Assembly: GCA_039090855.1 (NCBI GenBank)
Contig: CM077010.1
Coordinates: 46,332,905-46,396,904, forward strand
Source of the DNA: Macrothele yani
Lineage: Eukaryota > Arthropoda > Arachnida > Araneae > Macrothelidae
Reading direction: 5' to 3'
Length of the DNA stretch: 64,000 nucleotides
Shown here: one piece after another, positions 22,290 through 31,489 of the stretch
Layout of the letters: the number at the start of each line of letters is the position of its first letter
Position numbering within the stretch: the first letter of the stretch is position 1
Position numbers and translations under genes: made by a program
The notes under the pieces: model-generated
Told to the model about the DNA's origin: nothing
The model's input: only the letters and a program-made list of their open reading frames with translations
Database searches by the model: none

Positions 22290-22632
22290 AACAACAGAAG
22301 TCAAACTTACGGAAAAGATGCTTTATTAAAGGTTTTCTCCAACACATCGTAACATAGCATAGCATATTGCAGTAAACGCTCCACACACCACACAGCTCCA
22401 CACAGCTCCTCAACACAACGCTCCACAAGCAACAGTTTACTCGTAGTTTATATCTCTCGTTCTTATCAAATCAGGCATACGTCACGTTCATTCAACCTCA
22501 ATTATGTTGCCAACAGTATTCGTTTGAGAGAAAAGATACTACGTTAAGTGTGAAGTATAACTGAGAACAAACTCAAGATTTACATAGAGAAAGAAACTAA
22601 AAAGGAAAGTTAATTTAGAATATACGTCACAG
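22290..22632 (-). repeat. Dispersed repeat, possible solo LTR (copy 2)
   Basis: The partner of 12960-13407. The right part is clearly homologous, including the acatagagaaagaaactaaa block and the terminal cgtcaca. The left part has diverged, apart from a minus-strand AATAAAGCATC near 22320. Confidence 0.4.
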
Positions 22633-23826
22633 GTTGGAAAGCGTAAATAATGACAAATTCTTGCATTTCTTTATTTTTCTTTCACACCTGGTAGGGACGT
22701 TTTCCACAAAGAAATGCGAAAAACCTAAATCCTGGTTATATTGTGGATGAACTTTATTCTCGTACGGTAATTCCAAGTTGCAAAAGACAACACTCTGTGA
22801 AGTAAATAACTCGTATGAATACTTGGTCGACCGCAGAGAATTTCATTAGCTCTAGACTTTCAAATAATTCCTTATCATGCTACAAAAAGAAACCGTGTTT
22901 TGGATCGAATGATTAAAAAACCTTTCGCAGCCTTAATTGGTATTACGGTGACCTTTTGAACTTTTAGTAATCCTTTTGCTATTTCAGTCTAATTTAGCTC
23001 TTATCATACCAGAAATATCTCCGTAATTGACACTTTAGAAGAATATTAAGGACATTATTACTTGAGAGACGGAAAATGAGCATGTCAGTAGGAAAAAAAT
23101 GGACGAACGTGCCGGATTTCATAATGACAGTGAAGCTGACTGAAATTACACAATTTTGTGTTAGATGAGATGCACCCCGGTTAGTGATTATTTCAAACGT
23201 ATATCTTTTTACGATTGTCAGAAATACCCTTCATAACTTCCAGTAGTTAAATGCAAAGTAAGACGCCTACAAATGAAAATATTGACCACCCTTCGCGTTA
23301 AATAGAAACATTGGGTTGCGTAAATGCTCAAGAGAAGTATTAGACTGATGTTCCCGACAAACTAGCTGGCGACTATATATATACATATATATTTTCGAGA
23401 AGAGTTAATACCAGAATGGAAACTGCTGATAGGGGCAACAATGGGAAGTGCTACATTTCATCAGAAAACTTCAAACTTGCATCGCGCTGCTCCCGATTTC
23501 CTTTTCAGCATACTATCGTTACACCACCCAGGCACCAAGCCGACAAACCAGACTGAAACATGGGAATCTGAAGAAACGTCAGATTTCCTTTAGTTGAAGT
23601 TAGAGATCTGCATGGATCAGAGATAGGAAAATTAGGATTTCGATTCTAGATATAAGAAAAAACACATCGGTTGGCAAAACTGCGAACTGACTTGTGACAT
23701 AATCAATAGCTTCCTATATCTCCTCCCCGTAGCAATGATTCGAACTAGCAAATAAACAAACACCAAATTCAATTTCGTAAATGAAAACAAATTAAATTTA
23801 ATTTTTACTTAAAAGTTGATTTCCTA
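22633..23826. other. Intron sequence without recognised features
   Basis: A 1.2-kb AT-rich stretch. I see no coding similarity, tandem repeat or known element on either strand. Confidence 0.4.
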
Positions 23827-25063
23827 TGGACAGAATAATGAGAACACCATGCTCAGAGACGTTACCTTTAATGCAGCAACACGCAAAGGTACCCACCACG
23901 TTTTGGTTGCAATAGCTCTGTTTAGAACTTCAAGGTCCCGTTTAAGTGCATTTAAAGTGCCTTGTTGCAAAATTTCTTTCAGGTTGACGACAAAATGAGC
24001 TTCGAAAGAAGGCAAATTGTTGGTAGCCGGCAAACGGACTTCGAAAGAAGGCTAATTGTTGGAAGCCGGCTAGTTGGTGCCTCCGTGACAACAGTCGCCA
24101 GAGTAGTTGTGGTATCGAGAGCTACTGTGTCTGGCGTCATGACAGCATACCGTGTTCTTGGCAAAACCTCGTCTGCGAAACACAAGAGCGGTCGGAAAAC
24201 GACCCTGACTGATATAGACAGGAGAGCATTAAAGAGGACTGTTACCCGTAATAAGAAGACCACGGCGCCGAAAATTAATGCGGAGTTCAATCTGCATCTC
24301 CAGACCCCAGTATCAACGAAAACAGTGGCCAGGGAACTGCATAAAGAAGATATTCATGGCAGCGCTGCTATTGCAAAGTCTCTGGTGACCTGGGTGAATG
24401 CACAACGGCGACGGCAGTGATGTCAGGACCATACAACGTGGACTTCCGATGCATGAAAGCATGTAATGTGGTTGGATGAATCCACATTCACACTATTCCC
24501 CATCCCAGGACATGTTTACGTGTTGAGAACACCGTCAGAAGCGTACAACCCAGACTGTCTGCTCCCAACAGTGCAGCATGCTGATGGTTCTGTCATGCTC
24601 TGGACGGTCATACCGTGAAAGGACATATGACTGGCAGGGCGTATGAAACCATTTTGACCGACCAAGTCCATCCATTGGCTCAGGCATTGTTTCCTGCAGG
24701 GGGTGCCATGTATCAAGATGATAACGCCCCAATTCACAGAGCTCGTAATGTCCAATCATGGTTTGATGAACATGAGGAACAACTTTCACACCTTCTTTGG
24801 CCTCCCTAATCACCACTCTTAAACATCATCGAGTTAACTGTGATCTGGGTTGGAAAACAGAGTAAGATCATCCTGTTATACTCCTCCTCAAGGACCTGGA
24901 ACAGTTTCTGCACACGAATGGTGTAACCTCCCTCTAACCACCATCTAGGATTTGTATGCGTCCATTCCAAGGATCATTCAGACGGTTTTCAATGCCAAAT
25001 GTGGAAAGGTGAGTCCACATCCTATTAGGTATGTAAAACCTTCTTTTCACATCATTTTGTCCA
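23827..25063 (+). pseudogene. Tc1-like transposon relic with duplicated N-terminal segment
   Basis: Inverted ends of about 20 bp (tggacagaataatgagaaca at 23827 and the related inverse near 25044-25063). The frame starts MSFERRQIVGSRQTDFERR and continues LIVGSRLVGASVTTVARVV: a 39-bp piece (13 codons) is duplicated in tandem at 23999-24076. Further motifs are RATVSGVMTAYRVLGKTSS, TDIDRRALKRTVTRNKKTT, MWLDESTFTLFPIPGHVYV (first Asp), YQDDNAPIHRARNVQSWF (second Asp) and a degenerate Glu region. Stops at about 24418 and 24617 and a frameshift near 24640 break it. Confidence 0.87.
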
Positions 25064-25440
25064 ATCCGTGTGTGTTTTAAGGAAATTTTTTTAGGCTTTA
25101 TGACGGAAATGTCGTAGTTTCTGTCTTCCCAGTGCAACCCCCCATACCTACCGCTGTTCCGGTCCAGTTGAAAAACTGAACTCAGAAACGTTGAACGGAA
25201 ACTTTGTTTTTACTCTGTGACAGTTTCCATTGGTTTTGTCACACTTAAGGAGATGTACGGGTGATGAACATGTTAGTCAGACGGAAGACATGGAAGCGTA
25301 ACACCAAACGAGCGCATTTATGAATTGTATCTGAAATGAACGTGCCGAGCTATGAGTTAAAACACTTAGACATGCAGAACCAGACTATAAGGTGAAAGTC
25401 TGAAAAGGGCCGGCTTTAAACGTTCAGGTATCAAATTAAA
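25064..25440. other. Intron sequence without recognised features
   Basis: Nothing supported. Confidence 0.4.
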
Positions 25441-25790
25441 TGAATACACAGTTAACGTGGATTAGAAACATCAAATAGAAGTTATCGCTCTTTCCGCGTT
25501 TTTCATAAGTGAGTCACGGAAATATTATCTTCGGCCGCCACCGGGAATCGAACCCAGGGCCTTCCAGTTACGCGCCGGACATGCTTCCACTGCACCACAG
25601 CGGGCTCAAAATTCTTCAGACTCACAAACGACAAACTGCCAAACCACATGGCAGGTTGCTTCTTCGGAGCCCCGCATAATGCTGGGGATTCACCAAGATG
25701 ATCAGCAGCAACTGAACAAATTACTAGACAGCTTGTAAAAAGCTTCTAGACCATTAATAAAAAACGCGAAAAGAGCGATGCTGTAATAAG
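25441..25790 (-). mobile_element. Inverted SINE-like element, family B (copy 2, right arm truncated)
   Basis: It matches 6303-6721. The minus strand has tRNA-like GTGGTGCAGTGGAAGCATG (A box) and GGGTTCGATTCCCGG (B box). The left arm has atcgctctttccgcg and a short inverse (cgcgaaaagagcgat) remains at the right, so the second arm is cut down. It abuts the Tc1 array that follows. Confidence 0.78.
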
Positions 25791-25795
25791 GTAAT

Positions 25796-26475
25796 TCTTT
25801 CCCATCTTCTGATCGATGGACGTATGGAGTTCTAGATACTGGAAGGAGGTACTGTAACCGGTGCGCGCTACTGTAATCAGGCAGTCCTTTCCCATTTTCT
25901 GATCGACGGGCGTATGGAGCTCTAGATTCTGGAAGGAGGTACTGCAACTGGTGCGCGCTACTGTAATGAGGTAATCCTTTCCCATTTTCTGATCGATGGA
26001 CGTATGGAGCTCCAGATACTGAAAGGAGGTACTGTAACCGGCGCGCGCTACTGTAATGAGGTGGTCTTTTCCCATTTTCTGATCGATGGACGTATGGAGC
26101 TCCAGATACTGGAAGGAGGTACTGTAACCGGTGCGCGCTACTTCCCCATGTTGGTCTGTTCCGGGGTGTCATTGGCACACATTTGGTGTTCATTGACGAT
26201 AACGCTACACCCCATTGAACGGTGGCTGTTGATGAGCTGTAATAAAGTGAAGATATCCAGCGCATGGATTGGCCAGTACCTTCCCCCGAACTAAATCCCA
26301 TAGAACACGTGTGGGGCGCTTTGCGAAGTCACATTGCGTCACGTCAACAGACTCCAGAAACTGTCAAACAGCTGAAGACGGAGCTGATGGAAGATTGGTC
26401 TGATTTTACTGCAAGAACTCATCAACAACCTAGTGCAAAGTGTGGACAGACAGTGCAAATCAGGCATCGACGTTA
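25796..26475 (+). pseudogene. Tc1-like transposase relic with internal 90-bp tandem array
   Basis: The 5' half is missing. From 25801 a 90-bp (30-codon) unit encoding FLIDGRMELQILEGGTVTG plus ARYCNEV is repeated four times, at 25801, 25891, 25981 and 26071. In a normal Tc1 transposase this segment occurs once, just before the second Asp. Single-copy sequence then follows: GVIGTHLVFIDDNATPH (second Asp), DIQRMDWPVPSPELNPIEHVW (here the Asp of PDLNPIE is Glu; the catalytic Glu is kept), then QQTPETVKQLKTELMEDW. Stops and shifts occur near 26217 and 26240. Confidence 0.88.
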
Positions 26476-26600
26476 GGGATGATCATATCCTCCACTGAAG
26501 ATCTCCTCTTCCCTTTGTACCGTCATTGGCAGTGAAGCATCTGCATCATGGCACACGGTGCTATGTAGCCAATTTCGAATAAAGTTCCACTACATCCTTT
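26476..26600. other. Spacer, probably the 3' untranslated end of the Tc1 relic
   Basis: The start (gatgatcatatcc) resembles the equivalent position in the relic at 59281-60848. No clear terminal repeat. Confidence 0.4.
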
Positions 26601-26613
26601 AGCATCAGCAGTT

Positions 26614-26837
26614 GGCCGCCCCGGTGGCGCAGTGGTCTAAGGCGCTGGTCTCTGATCATTCGTCCGTGAGGGGTCCGGGTTCGAATCCCGGTGAGGCATG
26701 GATGTTGTGTTTGTCTTACGGAACTGGCTCTCTCCCTTCCCTGGAACCAGTGACCCTAAATTAGGGACGGGCGACTGCTTATAGCCCATTGAGTTGCTCA
26801 CGGTGGTCGTTAAACCTCCAATCAAAAAAAAAAAAAA
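26614..26837 (+). mobile_element. tRNA-derived SINE, family D, full-length, 13-bp target duplication
   Basis: The only plus-strand family D copy. The head is CCCCGGTGGCGCAGTGGTCT (A box) with B-box GGGTTCGAATCCC. The body includes cgggcgactgcttatagccc and ends in a poly(A) tail of about 14. The duplication agcatcagcagtt is exact at 26601-26613 and 26838-26850. This copy best defines the family. Confidence 0.93.
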
Positions 26838-26850
26838 AGCATCAGCAGTT

Positions 26851-27091
26851 GTGTCGGTGTTGCTTCCGTCATCATTTCGCTAAGTAATGGTGTTACTATG
26901 GTTTGAATTTCATATATCCAGGCCACTCCTGTGCAACGCTACAAGTCGAAGCCTGGCTGATCCTTAATTTTTACATAACAGTGTGTCATTGCAATTAACG
27001 AAAACTATTTTTTCGTAAATAAATGGCAGTCACATAAGCAGAACATTTTTCGGCATAAAAGTACCCATTTTAGCAGTTACCATTTAGACAT
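26851..27091. other. Intron sequence without recognised features
   Basis: Nothing supported apart from the target-site copy at its right edge. Confidence 0.4.
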
Positions 27092-27462
27092 CGTGAATAT
27101 TTTTCAAATACGTGAAGATAATGCGTAAAAGACAATGTCATCGCTCTGTCCACGTTATTTTATAAACAACGCATAGCAACTGAAAAATTGTTCTTCCGAC
27201 TCCGCTGGGATCGAACCCCAGATCTCTCGATAACTAGCCAAGTCCGTTCACACTAGTTGCAGAGCCCATCAATGCGGATTTGTGTAGTCAGATGCTGACT
27301 GATAAAACACGCATGACGCTATGAATTGTTGGCACCATAACGTAAAGCGAACGCACTCGGCTAGTTCTAGAGTGATCTGGGGTTCGACCCCAGCGGTGTC
27401 GGAAGAACAGTTGCTATACGTTGTTTACAAAATAGCGTGGACAGAGCGATGACATTGTCTAT
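27092..27462. mobile_element. Inverted (foldback) SINE-like element, family C, with 15-bp target duplication
   Basis: Exact ttaccatttagacat at 27077-27091 and 27463-27477. The arms contain gacaatgtcatcgctctgtc on the left and its inverse on the right. The inner ends carry opposite B-box-like motifs: gggatcgaacccc near 27210 and ggggttcgacccc near 27370. The right unit has tRNA-like CTCGGCTAGTTCTAGAGTG. The architecture is the same as families B and F but the sequence differs. Confidence 0.87.
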
Positions 27463-27477
27463 TTACCATTTAGACAT

Positions 27478-28204
27478 TTCCTCAGAAAGGTCATTTTAAA
27501 ATTTTCTTAGAAGATGACTGCACAGTATAAGCAGATACGGAACTTTTATGCCCGCAAATATTATGTTTGTATGATTGCCATACATTTGAGGAGATTTATT
27601 CTTCATTAGCATCCGTGATACAGCAATGGAGTTTCTTTACCTTATTCACGAAGACAGACTCTGGCTGGGGAAGAAGGATGGAACAAAGTATGAGGTTAGT
27701 ACAGCTTCTTAACGAACTTACACAAAAGTAGCATTTGTTTTGATTCATAGAGCTATCACATAACTCCTCTGTACATTTTTAATAAGGTATGTGTATTTAC
27801 ATGTGTATTTTTATAGTCTTAAAAGCATCATGAATTAAAACTGATATAACCACAGAGAATATGGGAATACAGCTTTGGCTGGTATCTCATTTCAATGGAC
27901 GAGAACATGTAAAACATTTTATCAACAGACTTTTATAAAAAGGTCCGCTTAGTTTTTTTTTTTTTTTTTCTTAAACTGATTTTCGAGTATTAGGAAACTA
28001 TTTTTTTTTAATTCAAGAAGAGATTGAATTTCAGAGATTAAAATGAAAACCTTCATTAATGAAATAAATAATGTAGTTCTAATTTACAGTTCCTTACAGA
28101 TTAAAAAATCAGCCAAATGCATTTATATACATTTGAAGAGCATTGATTTGAATTAACAAAACGTGTTGGGAATAGAAACAAAACAAATGATTGAAAAAAC
28201 ACAA
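27478..28204. other. Intron sequence without recognised features
   Basis: AT-rich with a T tract near 27953-27970. Nothing coding. Confidence 0.4.
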
Positions 28205-28332
28205 GTTTGTCCGCGATGGACGTCGTGTCCCCTCACTCCGGAGTATGTCGCTCTCCCAACTGAGCTACGCGAACAGAATGTCTCGCTGAAGATGTGTCAC
28301 ATGTTTTCACCTCTGTAGTGCGTCACATGATT
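28205..28332 (-). mobile_element. tRNA-derived SINE related to family A (copy 6, diverged)
   Basis: The minus strand has GCGTAGCTCAGTTGGGAGAG (A box) but the B-box region is degenerate. It most resembles the tRNA-like piece at 44680-44780. Confidence 0.6.
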
Positions 28333-28732
28333 CACTTAGTTTTTTCAAGAATTTCGGGCAATGTTTTAGTAAAACCTTACAACTCAACATGCTTAACCAC
28401 ATGCTAAAAGAAAAGAGTTTTCTGGAAAGCTGTCTAATTTTAAGTTCTCATCATTAGTTGTCAGTGTGACACCAAAAGAATCTCTAGGATTCATTCTTTT
28501 GTTGAATGAAATATATTTGAGAATGTTTCTGTGATTTTTAACAAGACATAAAAAGTAATTTTCTAAATGTTATGCCAGGAATATTTTTGTTATTTACACT
28601 CTCACTAAGTTACAATCAGTCATAAAAATTTACACTACAGGTATGTTAAACTTGATATTTAAGGTGTTAAAATGGATTCACCAGAGTAACATTACCTTAA
28701 ATTTGATCTAGAAACGCAAATCTTTGGCTTAC
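28333..28732. other. Intron sequence adjacent to the guanylate cyclase exon donor
   Basis: No repeats recognised. Confidence 0.4.
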
Positions 28733-28909
28733 CTTCCGGTTCAATTACCTCTCTTTTCATGGAAAGCCTCTGAAAAGTCTCGTACGGTCCAGTTCTTGTT
28801 ATAAGCTCTTGCAAAATGATGGCAAAACTGTAAATGTCTCCCTTCTTAGATCCATTCCTCATAGGGTGCAGTTCCCTTAAATGCTCCGGAGCACACCAAA
28901 ACAGTGATT
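28733..28909 (-). CDS. Receptor guanylate cyclase, internal exon (kinase-homology domain, APE/DxYSF region)
   Basis: The exon encodes LFWCAPEHLRELHP, then KKGDIYSFAIILQELITRTG and MKREVIEPE. WxAPE followed by GDIYSFAIILQE is diagnostic of the pseudokinase of membrane guanylate cyclases (ANP-receptor type). The acceptor ends CTGTAG and the donor reads G|GTAAG. Both ends are phase 1 and fit the neighbouring exons without gap or overlap. The upstream intron is 29,912 bp and the downstream intron 16,207 bp, both filled mainly with transposons. No frameshift or stop interrupts the exon, in contrast to all surrounding transposon reading frames, so the host gene is probably functional. Confidence 0.92.
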
Positions 28910-29445
28910 CTACAGACAGGACAAGTCATGTGTCAGAAACTTTTGCAATAAATATTCATCGATTCCTCTTTGAGCAGAGACATAAATTTAAAGCAGGAAT
29001 GAAACTACAGTTTTGAACCAACGCATATATCATGTTCCTAACGAGATGAGAAAGTATATTCAAGTAATTAGAGTTCCTAGGAAATGCGCTTCTTGATAGT
29101 GAGCAGCGGTTTTTGAAATGCGAATTAATTTGAAATACAAGCCACACATCATCTTTCTTCTCATGTTATTTAGTTAATTCACATGCCACGTATGTGATAG
29201 TATTATTTGTAAAGCATTTACCATTTATAACCATAAGTTATGGCATAATTAAAAATCTTCTACTTTCCAGGCATTTTCCGTTCGCTGATGAATTCATGTC
29301 TCAAGTGTCGTGTCTTGGGTCCGAGACCTGGGCTATCTCCTCCCCTCCGACCCCCCCCCCCCACACAGAACTGTTGTTTTTTTAATTGCGAAGTTTAAAT
29401 TTTAATTGTTGAGTAAGTGATAGAAGTAACTTATTTTAGGTATTG
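28910..29445. other. Intron sequence upstream of the guanylate cyclase exon
   Basis: It contains the acceptor tract (minus strand) and a C tract near 29350-29363. Nothing else recognised. Confidence 0.4.
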
Positions 29446-29458
29446 CTAACATGATACC

Positions 29459-30246
29459 CCCGCACGGGGATAACTGGTTTTCCAGTTATTTGGGAGCGGC
29501 GCCCCCACGGCCCGAGCTCACCTTGTGACGGAGTACTTTTCGTTTGCTCTTGAACGATAACATCACCGAAGGGACAGCTGTTCATCCAGCTGATGGGGGA
29601 TGGCGTCCCCACGGCCCGAGCCGATTTTCTCTTATTGTTTTGCTTTTTTGTCTTAAGTTCATATCTTGACATGTTCCCGCCTCAGTTGTAGGCTGCTGAG
29701 GTTGTGATGAGGCGCCAGCTCCGGGTTTTTGTTCCTCGTTCTCTTCCCTGTCTTTTCTCTTTTATGTTACATTTTCTGTTTTTCCGGAGCTGGTTGGCTT
29801 AGACCTACCTGCATGTTTGCCGTGTGCGGTGACCCGTACAGGTGGAAATGAGGATGCTGGAGGCTGAGGTATTTGGGGGCCGGGTTGTAGTGTCTCCAGC
29901 TGCCAACACTCCTCTTTGCTCTCTGCTTCATCCTAAACGGGAGGCCGGGAGCTAACCCACTCCTGGTCAGGAAGTCTGTGGCCGAGTTGCGTCCGGTCTT
30001 CTAGCGGCTTGTCGTTCTGTTCGGCTGGGTGAGTTGGGGGTAGGGTGGGCATGCCAAAGGGGTGTTCTCCGGGCACGGGAAAGTCTGGGTGCACGCTGAG
30101 CGTGTGTCTGCCCTACCAACTTGCTATATCCGCTGACTATCCCTAGAGCCGTGTCCTGCGTCCTCTTGGGCTTGCGGACCTCCGGTTCTCCCTCGTTGGG
30201 CTCGGTTGTGGGTGGGGAGGTTGGCGGACGAATCTTTTTCTCCCTC
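29459..30246 (+). promoter_or_regulatory. LINE 5' UTR with repeated GC-rich block
   Basis: The block ccccacggcccgagc occurs twice (near 29504 and 29608), each preceded by gatgggggatggcgt-like or ttgggagcggcgc sequence. Repeated 5' UTR monomers often carry the internal promoter of such elements. The promoter role is inferred from position only. Confidence 0.45.
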
Positions 30247-31425
30247 ATGGCAACACAAAGTGTTTCCCACGCTGTAAATTTGAAGCGCCGTGTGGAGGAC
30301 GGGTCGCCCTCCTCCACTAAGAAACTACTAACTACGAATTGCAATGCTCTGTTTCTTCTGATTCATTCAGTTGATCCGGCTCAGTCTCTCAGTTCGAAGA
30401 GTCCTTTCTGGATTAATAAGGCTCTTCAGGCCGTTGCGGGCTCTCCGAAGAGTGTTAAGAAGCTCCCGTCAGGGGATCTTCTTGTGGAGACATCTCATCC
30501 ACGTCACAGTGCCACCCTGCTGGAGACGACCGTTCTGCTGGACATTCCTGTGCAGATCTCACCCCATGGCTACCTCAATTCCTCTCGCGGTGTGGTCAAC
30601 TCCCGCGACCTGCTCGAATGCAGTGATGAGGAATTGTTGGTTGAACTCGGGGACCAACATGTCACTGGGGTTCGGCGTATCCTTTTCAGGCGGGATGGGA
30701 AGTCTATTCCCTCCCGGAACATCGTCCTGACCTTTGACTCACCTACCCTGCCAACTTCCATCAAGGCGGGGTACTTGCGTCTCGATGTTCGGCCCTACAT
30801 CCCGAACCCCCTGAGATGTTTCAAGTGCCAGCATTACGGTCACTCCCAGCAGTCTTGCCGTAATGTAGCAAAGTGTGGGCGCTGTGGTTCAGCTGAACAC
30901 TCTTTGGCGGACTGCTCCGCTGAGGTGGATCACTGTGTGAATTGTGAGGGTTCCCACTCTGCGTCTTCTAAGCAGTGTCCCAAGTGGATCGAGGAGCAGG
31001 CTATCCAGCGCCTGAAGACCACTGAACATCTTTCCTACCCTGAGGCCAGGCGGCGGATAGCTCCTCTTCCATCCGGCCGACGCTCCTATGCCTCGGTTGT
31101 GGTGCAGAAGGCTACTGTTGCGGTTCAGACTGAGGCGGCCATCCCGGCGCGTTGTCCTTATGATTTTGAGGACATCGTCGCTGCTGGAATGGCAGCGCTG
31201 CAGTCTCGCCGCATTGCATCCAAGGCGACATCTACATCGTCGCCTAAACCTTCTACGCCGAAACCATCTACCAGCACAGGGACCCAGGGCACTGCAAAGA
31301 AGAAGCCAGAAAAGGTGAGACCCGGCTCATCATCCCCGAAACAGAGCAAGCAAAAACAGCCTCTCAACACAGGGGTAAACACAGCCCTGTGTTACCTCCA
31401 GACACTGCCGATGGGTTGGAGGTGA
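30247..31425 (+). CDS. LINE ORF1 protein (gag-like RNA-binding, CCHC zinc knuckles)
   Basis: Intact frame of 392 residues. I chose the ATG that gives MATQSVSHAVNLKRRVEDG; the frame is also open upstream but without another ATG in good context. The mid part (about 40-170) is a gag-like domain including LLVELGDQHVTGVRRILFRR. From residue 191 three knuckles follow: CFKCQHYGHSQQSC, CGRCGSAEHSLADC and a looser CVNCEGSHSASSKQC. The tail is rich in Ser, Thr, Pro and Lys (SSPKPSTPKPSTSTGTQ). Such proteins coat the element RNA and assist target-primed reverse transcription. ORF2 begins about 65 bp downstream. Confidence 0.88.
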   Translation: MATQSVSHAVNLKRRVEDGSPSSTKKLLTTNCNALFLLIHSVDPAQSLSSKSPFWINKALQAVAGSPKSVKKLPSGDLLVETSHPRHSATLLETTVLLDIPVQISPHGYLNSSRGVVNSRDLLECSDEELLVELGDQHVTGVRRILFRRDGKSIPSRNIVLTFDSPTLPTSIKAGYLRLDVRPYIPNPLRCFKCQHYGHSQQSCRNVAKCGRCGSAEHSLADCSAEVDHCVNCEGSHSASSKQCPKWIEEQAIQRLKTTEHLSYPEARRRIAPLPSGRRSYASVVVQKATVAVQTEAAIPARCPYDFEDIVAAGMAALQSRRIASKATSTSSPKPSTPKPSTSTGTQGTAKKKPEKVRPGSSSPKQSKQKQPLNTGVNTALCYLQTLPMGWR

Positions 31426-31489
31426 TGGACGACAGTGAGACGTTCTAGTCGTCTGTCTTTTTCCTTCTTTCGTTACATTTTTCATTCTG

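Noticed and set aside
26620..26700. tRNA gene with intact A and B boxes
   Set aside because: It is the head of a poly(A)-tailed SINE with a 13-bp target duplication.
29194..29385. Plus-strand frame upstream of the LINE
   Set aside because: It ends in a C tract and has no homology; likely chance.
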